Source of the DNA: Phocaeicola coprocola DSM 17136 | Lineage (GTDB): Bacteria; Bacteroidota; Bacteroidia; Bacteroidales; Bacteroidaceae | Assembly: GCF_000154845.1 (NCBI RefSeq) | Contig: NZ_DS981461.1 | Coordinates: 12,402-76,401 of the forward strand | Direction of reading: 5' to 3' | Length of the DNA stretch: 64,000 nucleotides | Shown: positions 55,955-64,000 of the stretch, in pieces | How positions within the stretch are numbered: position 1 is the first letter of the stretch | Layout: the number at the start of each line of letters is the position of its first letter | The notes under the pieces: model-generated | The model's database searches: none | What the model saw: only the letters and a program-made list of their open reading frames with translations | Told to the model about the DNA's origin: nothing | Program-made: the position numbers and the translations under genes

Positions 55955-56935
55955 ATGCGTTCCCGTTCGACTATATTATTCTCCATATTGATTACGCTCA
56001 CGGTCGGTCTTTTTTTACTGGACTTGGCCGTGGGAGCTGTCAACATTCCGATCCGCGATGTATGGGCAGCACTGACCGGGGGAAATTGTTCCCGTGCCAC
56101 GGAAAAAATCGTACTCAACATACGCCTCATAAAAGCTATAGTGGCACTGTTGGCCGGGGCTGCCTTATCGGTCAGCGGTCTTCAGATGCAGACCCTCTTC
56201 CGTAATCCTCTTGCCGGTCCCTATGTCCTTGGCATCAGTTCCGGTGCAAGTCTCGGTGTGGCACTTGTGGTACTTGCCGGGATCGGTTCATCAATAGGCA
56301 TTGCCGGAGCAGCGTGGGTGGGTGCGGCTGTCGTGTTGCTCGTGATAACTGCCGTCGGACAGCGAATAAAAAACATCATGGTAATCCTGATTCTGGGCAT
56401 GATGTTCTCATCGGGCGTAGGTGCTGTCGTGCAGATATTGCAGTACCTCAGCAAAGAGGAATCGCTGAAAGCCTTTGTCATTTGGACGATGGGGGCTTTG
56501 GGTGACGTCACCTCCGGACAACTTCTGATTCTTGTTCCATCGGTGTTTGCCGGACTGCTGTTGGCGGTACTGACCATCAAACCGCTTAACCTCCTGCTGT
56601 TCGGAGAGGAATATGCCGTAACAATGGGACTGAATATTCGGCGTTCACGCAGCCTGTTGTTTCTCTCGACAACGCTGCTCGCCGGAACGATAACCGCTTT
56701 TTGCGGTCCGATAGGTTTCATAGGTCTCGCTATGCCTCATGTCACAAGAATGCTTTTCCAAAATAGTGATCATCATGTCCTTCTGCCCGGAACAATTCTT
56801 TCGGGAGCATCGATATTGCTTCTTTGCGACATCATTTCTAAAATATTCACCTTGCCGATCAACGCCATTACAGCTCTATTGGGAATCCCAATCGTCGTAT
56901 GGGTGGTTTTACGCAACAAATCCATCACCGCATGA
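55955..56935 (+). CDS. btuC: BtuC, cobalamin ABC-transporter permease
   Basis: 326 residues, FecCD family. About ten hydrophobic helices. Family landmarks are IRLIKAIVALLAGAALSVSGLQMQTLFRNPLAGPYVLGISSGASLG near the start and GFIGLAMPHVTRML...LLPGTILSGASILLLCDIISK near the end. It forms the inner-membrane channel with BtuD. Its stop overlaps the btuD start (ATGA at 56932). Confidence 0.9.
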   Translation: MRSRSTILFSILITLTVGLFLLDLAVGAVNIPIRDVWAALTGGNCSRATEKIVLNIRLIKAIVALLAGAALSVSGLQMQTLFRNPLAGPYVLGISSGASLGVALVVLAGIGSSIGIAGAAWVGAAVVLLVITAVGQRIKNIMVILILGMMFSSGVGAVVQILQYLSKEESLKAFVIWTMGALGDVTSGQLLILVPSVFAGLLLAVLTIKPLNLLLFGEEYAVTMGLNIRRSRSLLFLSTTLLAGTITAFCGPIGFIGLAMPHVTRMLFQNSDHHVLLPGTILSGASILLLCDIISKIFTLPINAITALLGIPIVVWVVLRNKSITA

Positions 56936-57690
56936 TAGAATTACAGCATTTTTCCATAGGTTACAAAGAAAACTCGTTGCTCCACGAGGTAAATGCCACG
57001 ATAAAAAAAGGTCAACTGACAGCCCTTATCGGAAGAAACGGGACAGGAAAATCGACGTTGCTCCGCGCCATAGCCGGTCTGAACCGGTGTTATTCCGGAA
57101 AAATCATTCTCGACGGGCACGACATCGCCTGCATGAAAACCGAAGATATGGCAAAAACGCTGGCTGTCGTCACGACCGAGCGCACGCGCATCGCCAACCT
57201 GCGGTGCAAGGATGTCGTAGCCATAGGCCGTGCTCCTTATACCAACTGGATAGGTAGGATGCAAGAAACAGATAAGGAGATAGTCATGCAATCGCTCATT
57301 TCGGTGGGAATGGAGGCTTATGCAAACCGCACGATGGATAAAATGTCGGATGGCGAATGCCAGCGTGTGATGATTGCTCGTGCATTGGCACAGGATACTC
57401 CTATCATTCTCCTTGATGAACCGACTTCCTTTCTTGACATGCCTAATCGCTACGAACTTGTGGCGTTGCTTCGTAGGCTTGTCCACGACGAGAAAAAATG
57501 TATCATGTTCTCGACACATGAACTTGACATCGCGTTGTCCATGTGCGATTCGATAGCATTGTTAGATACCCCGAATTTAAGTTGCTTGACCGCGTCTGAA
57601 ATGCAGAAAAGCGGATACATTGACAGACTTTTCCAAAATGAAAACATCCGTTTCGACTCCTTATGCGGTACAATGATTTTGAAACAATGA
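56932..57690 (+). CDS. btuD: BtuD, cobalamin ABC-transporter ATPase
   Basis: 252 residues from the ATG at 56932, which overlaps the btuC stop. Walker A is GRNGTGKST (34-42), the signature is MSDGECQRVMIARAL, Walker B is IILLDEPTSFLD and the H-loop is FSTHELD. It powers cobalamin import through BtuC. An upstream GTG/ATG extension within btuC (56899) is less likely. The stop overlaps the next start. Confidence 0.9.
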   Translation: MIELQHFSIGYKENSLLHEVNATIKKGQLTALIGRNGTGKSTLLRAIAGLNRCYSGKIILDGHDIACMKTEDMAKTLAVVTTERTRIANLRCKDVVAIGRAPYTNWIGRMQETDKEIVMQSLISVGMEAYANRTMDKMSDGECQRVMIARALAQDTPIILLDEPTSFLDMPNRYELVALLRRLVHDEKKCIMFSTHELDIALSMCDSIALLDTPNLSCLTASEMQKSGYIDRLFQNENIRFDSLCGTMILKQ

Positions 57691-58253
57691 GTATATACAC
57701 TGTAGAAAATTTTACTTCAGACATCACTGTTGAAGGATATATCGCCGAATTCCGTGACGAACCACATTTTCTTGAACTTTGCAAACAATGTACCAATTAC
57801 GGTAAAAGTTGGGGGTGTCCTCCATTTGATTTTGATACGGAATCGTTTCTCCGACAATACAAGTATGCACATCTTATGGCAACGAAGATAATCCCTGAAG
57901 ACAAAGATATTCCGATTGAATATACACAAAAACTCATTTTACCGGAACGGATACGAATCGAGAGCGAATTATTGGATATGGAGCGGAAATATGGAGGGCG
58001 TTCATTTGCCTATATAGGTAAATGTCTTCACTGCTCAGATAACGAGTGTACGCGTAACTGCGGCACACCATGCCGACACCCGGAAAAAGTGCGTCCGTCA
58101 CTCGAAGCCTTCGGATTTGACATAGCCAAAACGCTTTCTGAACTTTTTAACATCGAACTTCTTTGGGGAAAGGATGGCAAATTACCTGAATATCTTGTTC
58201 TCGTAAGCGGATTTTTTCATAATGAATACGAACTTTGCAACATAGCATACTAA
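57687..58253 (+). CDS. DUF2284 Cys-rich metal-binding protein
   Basis: 188 residues from the ATG at 57687, which overlaps the btuD stop (ATGA). Cys motifs are CKQCTNYGKSWGCPPF (about 33-48) and CLHCSDNECTRNCGTPCRHPEKVRPSLEAFGFDI (about 113-146), typical of DUF2284 and suited to iron-sulfur or other metal binding. Its coupling to btuD suggests a role in corrinoid handling after import, such as reduction or remodelling. This is inference. It is the last gene of the operon. Confidence 0.8.
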   Translation: MSIYTVENFTSDITVEGYIAEFRDEPHFLELCKQCTNYGKSWGCPPFDFDTESFLRQYKYAHLMATKIIPEDKDIPIEYTQKLILPERIRIESELLDMERKYGGRSFAYIGKCLHCSDNECTRNCGTPCRHPEKVRPSLEAFGFDIAKTLSELFNIELLWGKDGKLPEYLVLVSGFFHNEYELCNIAY

Positions 58254-58370
58254 TGATTCGGACATGAAATAAACAGACAAACTAACCACATTCGGTTCAA
58301 TCTGTTTTGTGATTTCAAATGAATTATAGTTAGATATGTAAAAAGCGACGCTGGAGCTTGAAATAAGTAA

Positions 58371-58450
58371 CGGTTTATCGGTGTATTCTCCGTTAAACCG
58401 TCCTGTTTTCGTTAAACGAAAACACAACTTGCTGTCCCCTAATGGGGACA
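58371..58450. repeat. Three small palindromes after the B12 operon
   Basis: CGGTTTA/TAAACCG (about 58372-58400), GTTTTCGTTAAACGAAAAC (58405-58423, nearly perfect) and TGTCCCC/GGGGACA (58433-58450) follow each other. They may end the btu transcript or serve as protein-binding sites. No gene lies between 58254 and 58647. Confidence 0.5.
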
Positions 58451-58647
58451 ACATTCTCCAATAGGAATTGTGTATCAGCCTATTGTACGGTTATTCTCCT
58501 GTGATTTTCGGGTCATTTCCATCAGGCATTTGCCGGCTGCTCTCCCCATAAAAAGGTGGCTATCTCTCCTGAATCATGTGACTTACGCCCATAATTCAGG
58601 AATAAGGGAGACGTATGTACTGGAAATCTGCCCTTTCCATACCCTAT

Positions 58648-59710
58648 TCTCCATTAATGGATTGTTATTTTTACACATCTGCAAATGGAGAATGACAGGT
58701 AGCCGTATACGCCTTATTGTTTTTCTTCATTGTCTCCATTAACGGATTGCTACTTCTACACTTCTGCAAATGAAGAATGTGCATGTAACCGTGTATGTCT
58801 TATGGTTTCTTTTCCTTGTCTCCATTGATGGATTGATACTTCTACACTTCTGCAAATGGAGAGCGGCAGTGAGCCGTATATGCTTCATGGTTTTTCTACA
58901 TTATCTCCATTAATGGATTGCTACTTCTACACTTCTGCAAATGGAGAAATGGACATGTAGCCGTATATGCTTCATGGTTTTCTGCATTATCTCCATTAAT
59001 GGATTGCTACTTCTACACTTCTGCAAATGGAGAAATGGACATGTAGCCGTATATAGTTCATTGTTTTTTTCATCGTCTCCATTAACGGATTGCTACTTCT
59101 ACACTTCTGCAAATGGAGAATGACAGGTAGCCGTGTATGTCTTATGGTTTCTTTTCCTTGTCTCCATTGATGGATTGCTACTTCTACACTTCTGCAAATG
59201 GAGAACGTGCAGGTAGCCGTGTATGACTTATGGTTTCTTTTCCTAGTCTCCATTGATGGATTGCCACTTCTACACTTCTGCAAATGGAGAATGGGCAGGT
59301 AGCCGTATACACCTTATTGTTTTTCTTCCTTGTCTCCTTTGATGGATTGCTACTTCTACACTTCTGCAAATGGAGAATGGGCATGTAACCGTGTATGTCT
59401 TATGGTTTCTTTTTCTAGTCTCCATTGATGGATTGCTACTTCTACACTTCTGCAAATGGAGAACGTGCAGGTAGCCGTGTATGACTTATGGTTTTTCTTC
59501 ATTGTCTCCATTAACGGATTGCTACTTCTACACTTCTGCAAATGGAGAATGGCAGGTAGCCGTATATGCCTTATTGTTTTTTTTCATCGTTTCCATTAAC
59601 GGATTGCCACTTCTACACTTCTGCAAATGGAGAACGTGCAGGTAGCCGTGTACGCCTTATGTTTTTTTCTTCCTTGTCTCCATTAACGGATTGATATTTT
59701 TACACTTCCA
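58648..59710. repeat. Non-coding tandem array of ~86-bp units, 12 full copies and one partial
   Basis: Units start at 58648, 58733, 58819, 58904, 58990, 59076, 59161, 59247, 59333, 59419, 59505, 59590 and 59677, with a period of 85-87 bases. Each unit has a conserved half of about 44 bases, from TCTCCATT through GGATTGCTACTTCTACACTT to CTGCAAATGGAGA, whose ends are inverted repeats (TCTCCATT/AATGGAGA). The other half is more variable (GTAGCCGT, TATGGTTT or TTATTGTTTTT). The period is mostly not a multiple of 3, so the short frames over it are not protein repeats. Confidence 0.9.
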
Positions 59711-60036
59711 CAGACCGATAATCCAAGAATCCGTATCAGGACGGATGCATGCTCCCACACCTGCCCATAAGGATTTGAAAGGGGCGGTGGACAAGGAACG
59801 GAATCCCGCCACTTTTCCACGCCGCTACGGACAGCAGGATTCTGACGTCACTCCCGCATGGGAAGAAGCATCCGGATGGAACCATATGTTCGTCCCCACC
59901 ATCATGTGTATCATGACAATAAACGACTTTGGATGACTATAAGCGACAGGTGGTTCCGTCCTGTCCTCTTCTTTCTTTATTTTGTATTCCGAAACAATGC
60001 CAGTTGTGTAATTTAATAAATTAAGATTTTAAGACA
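59711..60036. other. Intergenic region before the DUF3408-ParA genes
   Basis: About 325 bases without a convincing gene; the 81-residue frame at 59691-59936 starts inside the repeat array and has no domain. A promoter for the downstream genes is expected, but no exact -7 box was found. Confidence 0.4.
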
Positions 60037-60453
60037 ATGGATTCAGAAAAGGAAAAGAACCGGCTTTCCGATATCGTTCTCGAGAGGGTCGGACTCACGG
60101 GAAACCTTCTGTCAGCTCCCGTTTCCCCATCCCCGGAACCGGCGGTGGGTATGCCGGGGCATGAAAGGCAGGTCCGTGCAGGGAAAGTGACAGCCCCGGA
60201 AGAATACAAGAGGAGGTTTCTTGTTCCCGCTCCCAAGTCTGTGGAGTGGAAGACCGCGTATATTGACGGGAGGCTGCACCGCCGGATCGCCATGCTGGTC
60301 AGGGCCGCCGGTTGCGGCAGCATCTCCGGGTTTATCATCCGGCTGCTGGAGCTCCATATGGAGGAGCACAGGGAGGATATCGCCGCCCTGCTCGGTGAGG
60401 TCTACCGTCCCTGGGATGAGGACGGACAGCGTGGAGGAACGGCCCGCCGATAA
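60037..60453 (+). CDS. DUF3408-family conjugative-element protein
   Basis: 138 residues. After a disordered N-terminal half, the C-terminal part (YKRRFLVPAPKSVEWKTAYIDGRLHRRIAMLVRAAGCGSISGFIIRLLELHMEEHREDI) fits DUF3408, which has a ribbon-helix-helix-like look with LHRRI as the start of a helical DNA-binding core. It is 29 bases before a second member of the family. Such genes accompany ParA-like TraA genes in Bacteroides conjugative transposons. Confidence 0.75.
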   Translation: MDSEKEKNRLSDIVLERVGLTGNLLSAPVSPSPEPAVGMPGHERQVRAGKVTAPEEYKRRFLVPAPKSVEWKTAYIDGRLHRRIAMLVRAAGCGSISGFIIRLLELHMEEHREDIAALLGEVYRPWDEDGQRGGTARR

Positions 60454-60482
60454 AATGTTGTCATTGTCCAAGAAGATATATC

Positions 60483-60869
60483 ATGACAGGAAAGAACGTA
60501 AAAGACCGGATTGGTCCCGGCGGGATGGACGCGGACCGCATCCGTGAGATCATGGGGGAAGCACCTGCCTGTCCCCGGAAGGGACGTGGAATGTCCGGTA
60601 ACGACATAATGCGTCCCGCAAGGAAAAGCGGCCCCATGCAGCCGTCCGTCTATGGGGAGGAATACCTGCGTGGCATTGCGGGCGTGCAGCGCCGGTCACT
60701 GCATATTCCTGCCGCCCTGCACCGGAAACTGTCCATCCTGGCGGGAGCCTCGAGAAATGGGAAGGTCACGCTGGAGGGGTTCATCAACCACCTTGTCTCG
60801 CGGCATCTGGAAGAATACAGGGAAACGGTGGAGATGATTCTGGAAGAGTCCCTGCCCGGCCGGTCATAA
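60483..60869 (+). CDS. DUF3408-family conjugative-element protein, second copy
   Basis: 128 residues. The C-terminal part (YLRGIAGVQRRSLHIPAALHRKLSILAGASRNGKVTLEGFINHLVSRHLEEYRETV) is related to the previous protein (LHRKLSILAG versus LHRRIAMLVR), suggesting an old duplication. The N-terminal half is basic and low in structure. It is 27 bases before the ParA gene. Confidence 0.72.
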   Translation: MTGKNVKDRIGPGGMDADRIREIMGEAPACPRKGRGMSGNDIMRPARKSGPMQPSVYGEEYLRGIAGVQRRSLHIPAALHRKLSILAGASRNGKVTLEGFINHLVSRHLEEYRETVEMILEESLPGRS

Positions 60870-60896
60870 TAGTGTTTAACATTTAATGCAAGAAGT

Positions 60897-61685
60897 ATGA
60901 TGAAAAAAGAAAAAGAGTTGTTGGTTGCCGTCGCCAGCCAGAAGGGTGGCGTGGGAAAATCCGTCTTTACGGTACTGCTGGCCAGTGTGCTGCATTACCG
61001 CAAAGACCTGCGTGTGGCGGTTGTGGACTGTGACTACCCGCAGCACAGCATCGCCCTGATGCGTGAGAGGGACATGGAGAGTGTCATGAAAAATGACGAC
61101 CTGAAGGTGAGCCTTTACCGGCAGCACGAGAGAATCCGGAAGCTTGCCTATCCGGTCATCAAAAGCGATCCGGAAAAGGCGGTGGAGGACCTGCGTCGTT
61201 ATATGGACGAAAAGGGGGAAACTTTCGATATCGTGCTTTTCGACCTTCCCGGAACGCTCCGCAGCGAGGGGGTGGTCTATACTGTTGCTGCGATGGACTA
61301 CATTTTCATCCCGATCAAGGCGGACAACATCGTCATGCAGAGTTCCCTGCAGTTTACCAAGGCTCTGGAAGAGGAGTTGGTCTCCAGGAAGAACTGCAAC
61401 CTGAAAGGGACCTGGCTGTTCTGGAACATGGTGGACAGGCGGGGGCGGAAGGATTTGTATGACGCCTGGAACCGGGTCATCGACAAGATGGGGCTGCGGC
61501 TGCTGTCCTCACACATTCCGAACACCCTCCGCTACAACAGGGAGGCGGCCCCTGTCTGCAAGGGTGTCTTCCGCTCCACGCTGTTTCCACCCGATCCCCG
61601 TCAGGAGAAAAGCTCCGGCCTTCCTGAACTGGTGGAGGAGATATGCCGTACCATCGGCCTGGAGGAATCCGATACCGACCGGTAG
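60897..61685 (+). CDS. ParA-family ATPase (TraA-like)
   Basis: 262 residues. The deviant Walker A is SQKGGVGKSVF (about 15-25), with VAVVDCDYPQHS (Walker A' region) and a FDIVLFDLPGT Walker B. These are typical of ParA/MinD-type ATPases. Two starting Met codons are adjacent (60897 and 60900). In Bacteroides conjugative transposons a ParA-like protein (TraA) sits at the edge of the transfer region. It may position DNA or partner proteins, here possibly with the DUF3408 pair. The intron insertion begins just after its stop. Confidence 0.85.
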   Translation: MMKKEKELLVAVASQKGGVGKSVFTVLLASVLHYRKDLRVAVVDCDYPQHSIALMRERDMESVMKNDDLKVSLYRQHERIRKLAYPVIKSDPEKAVEDLRRYMDEKGETFDIVLFDLPGTLRSEGVVYTVAAMDYIFIPIKADNIVMQSSLQFTKALEEELVSRKNCNLKGTWLFWNMVDRRGRKDLYDAWNRVIDKMGLRLLSSHIPNTLRYNREAAPVCKGVFRSTLFPPDPRQEKSSGLPELVEEICRTIGLEESDTDR

Positions 61686-61699
61686 CGGATGTCAGGGTA

Positions 61700-63629
61700 G
61701 TATGCTCGGCATGAGTATTAGCTAACGGGTGCAAGTCCCCAATGAGCCCTAATAGCGGGAATCATACAGCCAATAGCAAGGGTGTCCATCGTGAGGTGGA
61801 ATCTGAAAGAAGCTGGCGGCAAACATCTGGTCTGACGAACAGAAACTTCATATAAGGCATAAAAACCGTGGGTAAGGTTGCTACCCAAACCAAAGCCCTA
61901 TAGCTATTCGGAACGGTTAATGTAGATGAAGCAGACATAAGATTGAAAGTTAATACCCTTATCCGAGGAGGTCTCACGGACGCATGAAAATAGAAAAAAA
62001 TCGAAATCAGCGGAGTAAAGCTTGCCGTGAGAAGTCAGCAGAAGTCATAGTAGCAAACGAGCCGATAGGTTTGCGAAGGACTGAACCTAATAATTAAACG
62101 ATAGTAATTGAAACATACCTAATGAAAGAACGAATGCAGAAAACATTATCCGAAGTTAATGACTGCCCTCAAAGAGATAGGTCGGAAACCGAATGGTATG
62201 AGGGAGTGCAGACTTTCATGTGGATATGTGAAGACAACATCGTGGAAGTACCATTCGACAAGGAACACCTTTTCGAGCAAATCCTGAGTCCTGCGAACCT
62301 AAACCGATCCTATAAGGCAGTGATTGGAAACAAGGGCTGTGGCGGTATCGACAATATGTCATGTGAACAATTGTTTTTATGGCTATTAGCCAACAAAGAT
62401 GCGCTCATCCGTTCCTTGATGGACGGTTCTTACCGTCCGAACCCCGTCAAAAGGGTAGAAATCCCCAAGGACAATGGCAAGATGCGTCTATTAGGAATCC
62501 CCACTGTGGTAGACCGTTTGGTGCAACAAGCCATTAACCAAGTTCTGAGTCCTATATATGAGAAACAATTCTCCAGGAGAAGTTATGGCTTCCGTCCGAG
62601 AAGAGGTTGTCATGACGCGGTGAGAGGAGCCCAAGAGATAATCAATACAGGCTACACGTACGTTGTAGACCTTGACCTTGAACGCTTCTTCGATACCGTG
62701 AACCATAGCAAACTCATAGAAATTCTCAGCCGTACTATTAAAGACGGCAGAGTTGTCAGTCTGATACACAAATATCTCCGAAGCGGTGTAATGAACAAAG
62801 GTCTGTTCGAAGTGAGCGAGGAAGGAACTCCCCAAGGAGGACCACTAAGTCCATTGTTAAGTAATATTATGCTCAATGAGCTGGACAAGGAACTCGAACG
62901 CAGAGGACTTCCTTTTGTGCGGTATGCCGATGACTCGATGATATTCTGTAAGTCCAAAAGGGCAGCAAGAAGAGTCAAAGAGTCCATAACCCGATTTATA
63001 GAGGGAACTCTATATCTTAAAGTCAACAAGGAAAAGACTGTAGTATCGTATGTTCGAGGAGTGAAGTATCTCGGTTATTCCTTTTATGTAATGAAAGGCA
63101 AATATCGCCTTACAGTACACCCTAAATCCAAAGCAAAGATGAAATTGAGCCTCAAAGAGCTGACTAATCGTAGCAATGGATGGGGATACGTCAAGAGGAA
63201 ACAGAAGCTGAAAGATTACATACGTGGGTGGATTGGATACTATCACCTTGCCGATATGAAACGCTTTCTTCTTGACACAGATGAGTGGTTAAGACGTAGA
63301 ATACGTATGTGTATATGGAAAGCTTGGAAGAAACCCAAGACCAAGGTGGGGAACCTCATTAAATGCGGTATAGAAAAATATAAGGCATGTGAATGGGGTA
63401 ACACTCGCAAAGGTTATTGGCGTATCGCTGACAGTCCTATATTGAAAGTGGCGATAAATAATGATAGCCTGCGAAAAGCAGGATATCCTACCTTAATGGG
63501 CTCGTATCTCGAATGGTACCCAAAATAGGAACCGCCGTATGCCGAACGGCACGTACGGTGGTGTGAGAGGTCGGTGAACATGAAAATAGGAGATAAACAC
63601 CTATGATTAATGTTTACCTCCTACTCGAT
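61700..63629 (+). mobile_element. Group II intron 2 (5' boundary approximate)
   Basis: The RNA part starts near 61700 (GGGTGCAAGTCCC at about 61728) and contains GTCTGACGAACAGAAAC and GAAGTCAGCAGAAGTCATAGTA. Domain V is ACCGCCGTATG...CACGTACGGTGGT (about 63531-63563), and domain VI ends CTACTCGAT (63621-63629). It is of the same general class as intron 1 but clearly different in sequence. It lies directly behind the ParA gene. Confidence 0.8.
62122..63528 (+). CDS. Group II intron reverse transcriptase/maturase
   Basis: 468 residues. Reverse transcriptase blocks are GNKGCGGIDNMSCEQL, RLLGIPTVVDRLVQQAI, YGFRPRRGCHDAV, TPQGGPLSPLLSNIMLNELDKEL and the catalytic YADD (FVRYADDSMIFCKS). The maturase domain follows (YIRGWIGYYHLADMKRFL; WLRRRIRMCIWKAWKKPKTK). 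No HNH endonuclease is visible. It has an N-terminal extension of about 50 residues compared with the protein at 38153. It is intact. Confidence 0.92.
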   Translation: MKERMQKTLSEVNDCPQRDRSETEWYEGVQTFMWICEDNIVEVPFDKEHLFEQILSPANLNRSYKAVIGNKGCGGIDNMSCEQLFLWLLANKDALIRSLMDGSYRPNPVKRVEIPKDNGKMRLLGIPTVVDRLVQQAINQVLSPIYEKQFSRRSYGFRPRRGCHDAVRGAQEIINTGYTYVVDLDLERFFDTVNHSKLIEILSRTIKDGRVVSLIHKYLRSGVMNKGLFEVSEEGTPQGGPLSPLLSNIMLNELDKELERRGLPFVRYADDSMIFCKSKRAARRVKESITRFIEGTLYLKVNKEKTVVSYVRGVKYLGYSFYVMKGKYRLTVHPKSKAKMKLSLKELTNRSNGWGYVKRKQKLKDYIRGWIGYYHLADMKRFLLDTDEWLRRRIRMCIWKAWKKPKTKVGNLIKCGIEKYKACEWGNTRKGYWRIADSPILKVAINNDSLRKAGYPTLMGSYLEWYPK

Positions 63630-63762
63630 TAGACACCTTAAATAAGAAGTTTTAGCCTAAGATAAAGTAAGCTAATGGCATGATAATAAGGTTCTTATAA
63701 TTACGACTTCTCCTGTAAAAGCATTACTTTAGTAAAGCGAAAAATAAAGGAGGAAACAAGTA

Positions 63763-64000
63763 ATGAACGAGCAAATCAGAAACATTTTAGTACAAGAAAC
63801 GACAAAGACGAGCAAGATCCGGCAACTGTATCTTCTGGGTGTTCCCCGTGCGGAAATCGCGAGAATGGTGACCAACGGAAACTACGGCTTTGTAGTGAAT
63901 GCCCTGCGCCGGATGAGGGAACGTGAGGGCGGTCCGAACGTTCAACCGTTGGCAGCCGCACCGGATTACACTTTCAACCGCAAGTTCGGTATCGAGATCG
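63763..64000 (+). CDS. Probable amidoligase-family protein, 3' end outside window
   Basis: The frame begins with the ATG at 63763 and is open to the window end (79 codons). The first about 50 residues look like a helix-turn-helix segment (KTSKIRQLYLLGVPRAEIARMVTNGNYGFVVNALRRM). It then reads YTFNRKFGIEIE-type sequence (FNRKFGIEI visible), which I associate with the start of the amidoligase fold. A strong Shine-Dalgarno AAGGAGG (63747-63753) lies 9 bases before the ATG, unusual for Bacteroides. The family call is tentative because most of the protein is missing. Confidence 0.5.
   Translation, partial: MNEQIRNILVQETTKTSKIRQLYLLGVPRAEIARMVTNGNYGFVVNALRRMREREGGPNVQPLAAAPDYTFNRKFGIEI

Noticed and set aside
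58996-59541. Cys-containing short proteins read from the minus strand of the array
   Set aside because: They arise from the repeat itself; the unit length is mostly not a multiple of three, so each frame soon breaks.
58648-59710. CRISPR array
   Set aside because: The conserved halves are regularly spaced, but the intervening halves are related to each other, not unique spacers; there are no cas genes, and the unit is longer than usual CRISPR repeats.

Overview
The window looks like a chromosomal segment of a gut Bacteroides or Phocaeicola species. It holds a SusC/SusD glycan-utilisation locus, Bacteroides-type -7 promoter boxes (TAnnTTTG), a BtuG/BtuB-type vitamin B12 surface locus, an ermF fragment, and conjugative-transposon genes of Bacteroidota type (PcfJ/PcfK, DUF3873, DUF3408, DUF4099/DUF3945, DUF3991-Toprim). 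Base composition is mosaic: the glycan locus is AT-rich, and the transfer-linked blocks are clearly richer in GC.

Left part (1-21.5 kb). An IS4-type transposase runs off the left edge. Next comes a membrane-spanning regulator (LamG/kelch-like outside, SARP-like winged helix inside) that an IS4-type insertion appears to cut at its 3' end. An alpha-mannan polysaccharide utilisation locus follows: GH76, GH125, SusC, SusD, a SusE-like binding protein and a second GH76, then a strong hairpin, then GH97, an SGNH esterase, GH92 and a third GH76 broken by an IS1380-family element. Together these would bind surface mannan, cut its alpha-1,6 backbone (GH76), import the pieces (SusCD) and trim them in the periplasm (GH92, GH125, GH97, esterase). 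The GH92 has Gln where most family members have the Glu general acid, which suggests mannose-1-phosphate linkages as substrate.

Middle (21.5-46 kb). Two copies of the IS1380-family element, each 1594 bp with identical transposases, lie in inverted orientation. They flank a TonB-dependent receptor, an M23 peptidase with small neighbours, and a GC-rich block of conjugative-element genes. That block includes two tandem Toprim proteins, one of which has lost its catalytic residues. The right IS copy joins directly to ermF lacking its 5' end. The flanks of the two copies do not match, so IS recombination or deletion has reshuffled this region. A group II intron, a minus-strand PcfJ/PcfK operon, a set of strong hairpins and a frameshifted tyrosine integrase follow.

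Right part (46-64 kb). A cobalamin riboswitch with its own intrinsic terminator leads into a B12-uptake operon: DUF4465 lipoprotein, PKD-type and leucine-rich-type surface lipoproteins, BtuG, BtuB, BtuF, BtuC, BtuD and a DUF2284 protein. Two further hairpins lie inside the operon. After it sits a non-coding tandem array of about 86-bp units (12 full copies plus a partial one), each with a conserved hairpin. Two DUF3408 proteins, a ParA-type ATPase, a second group II intron and the start of a probable amidoligase gene complete the window. The B12 locus is therefore embedded among mobile-element genes.
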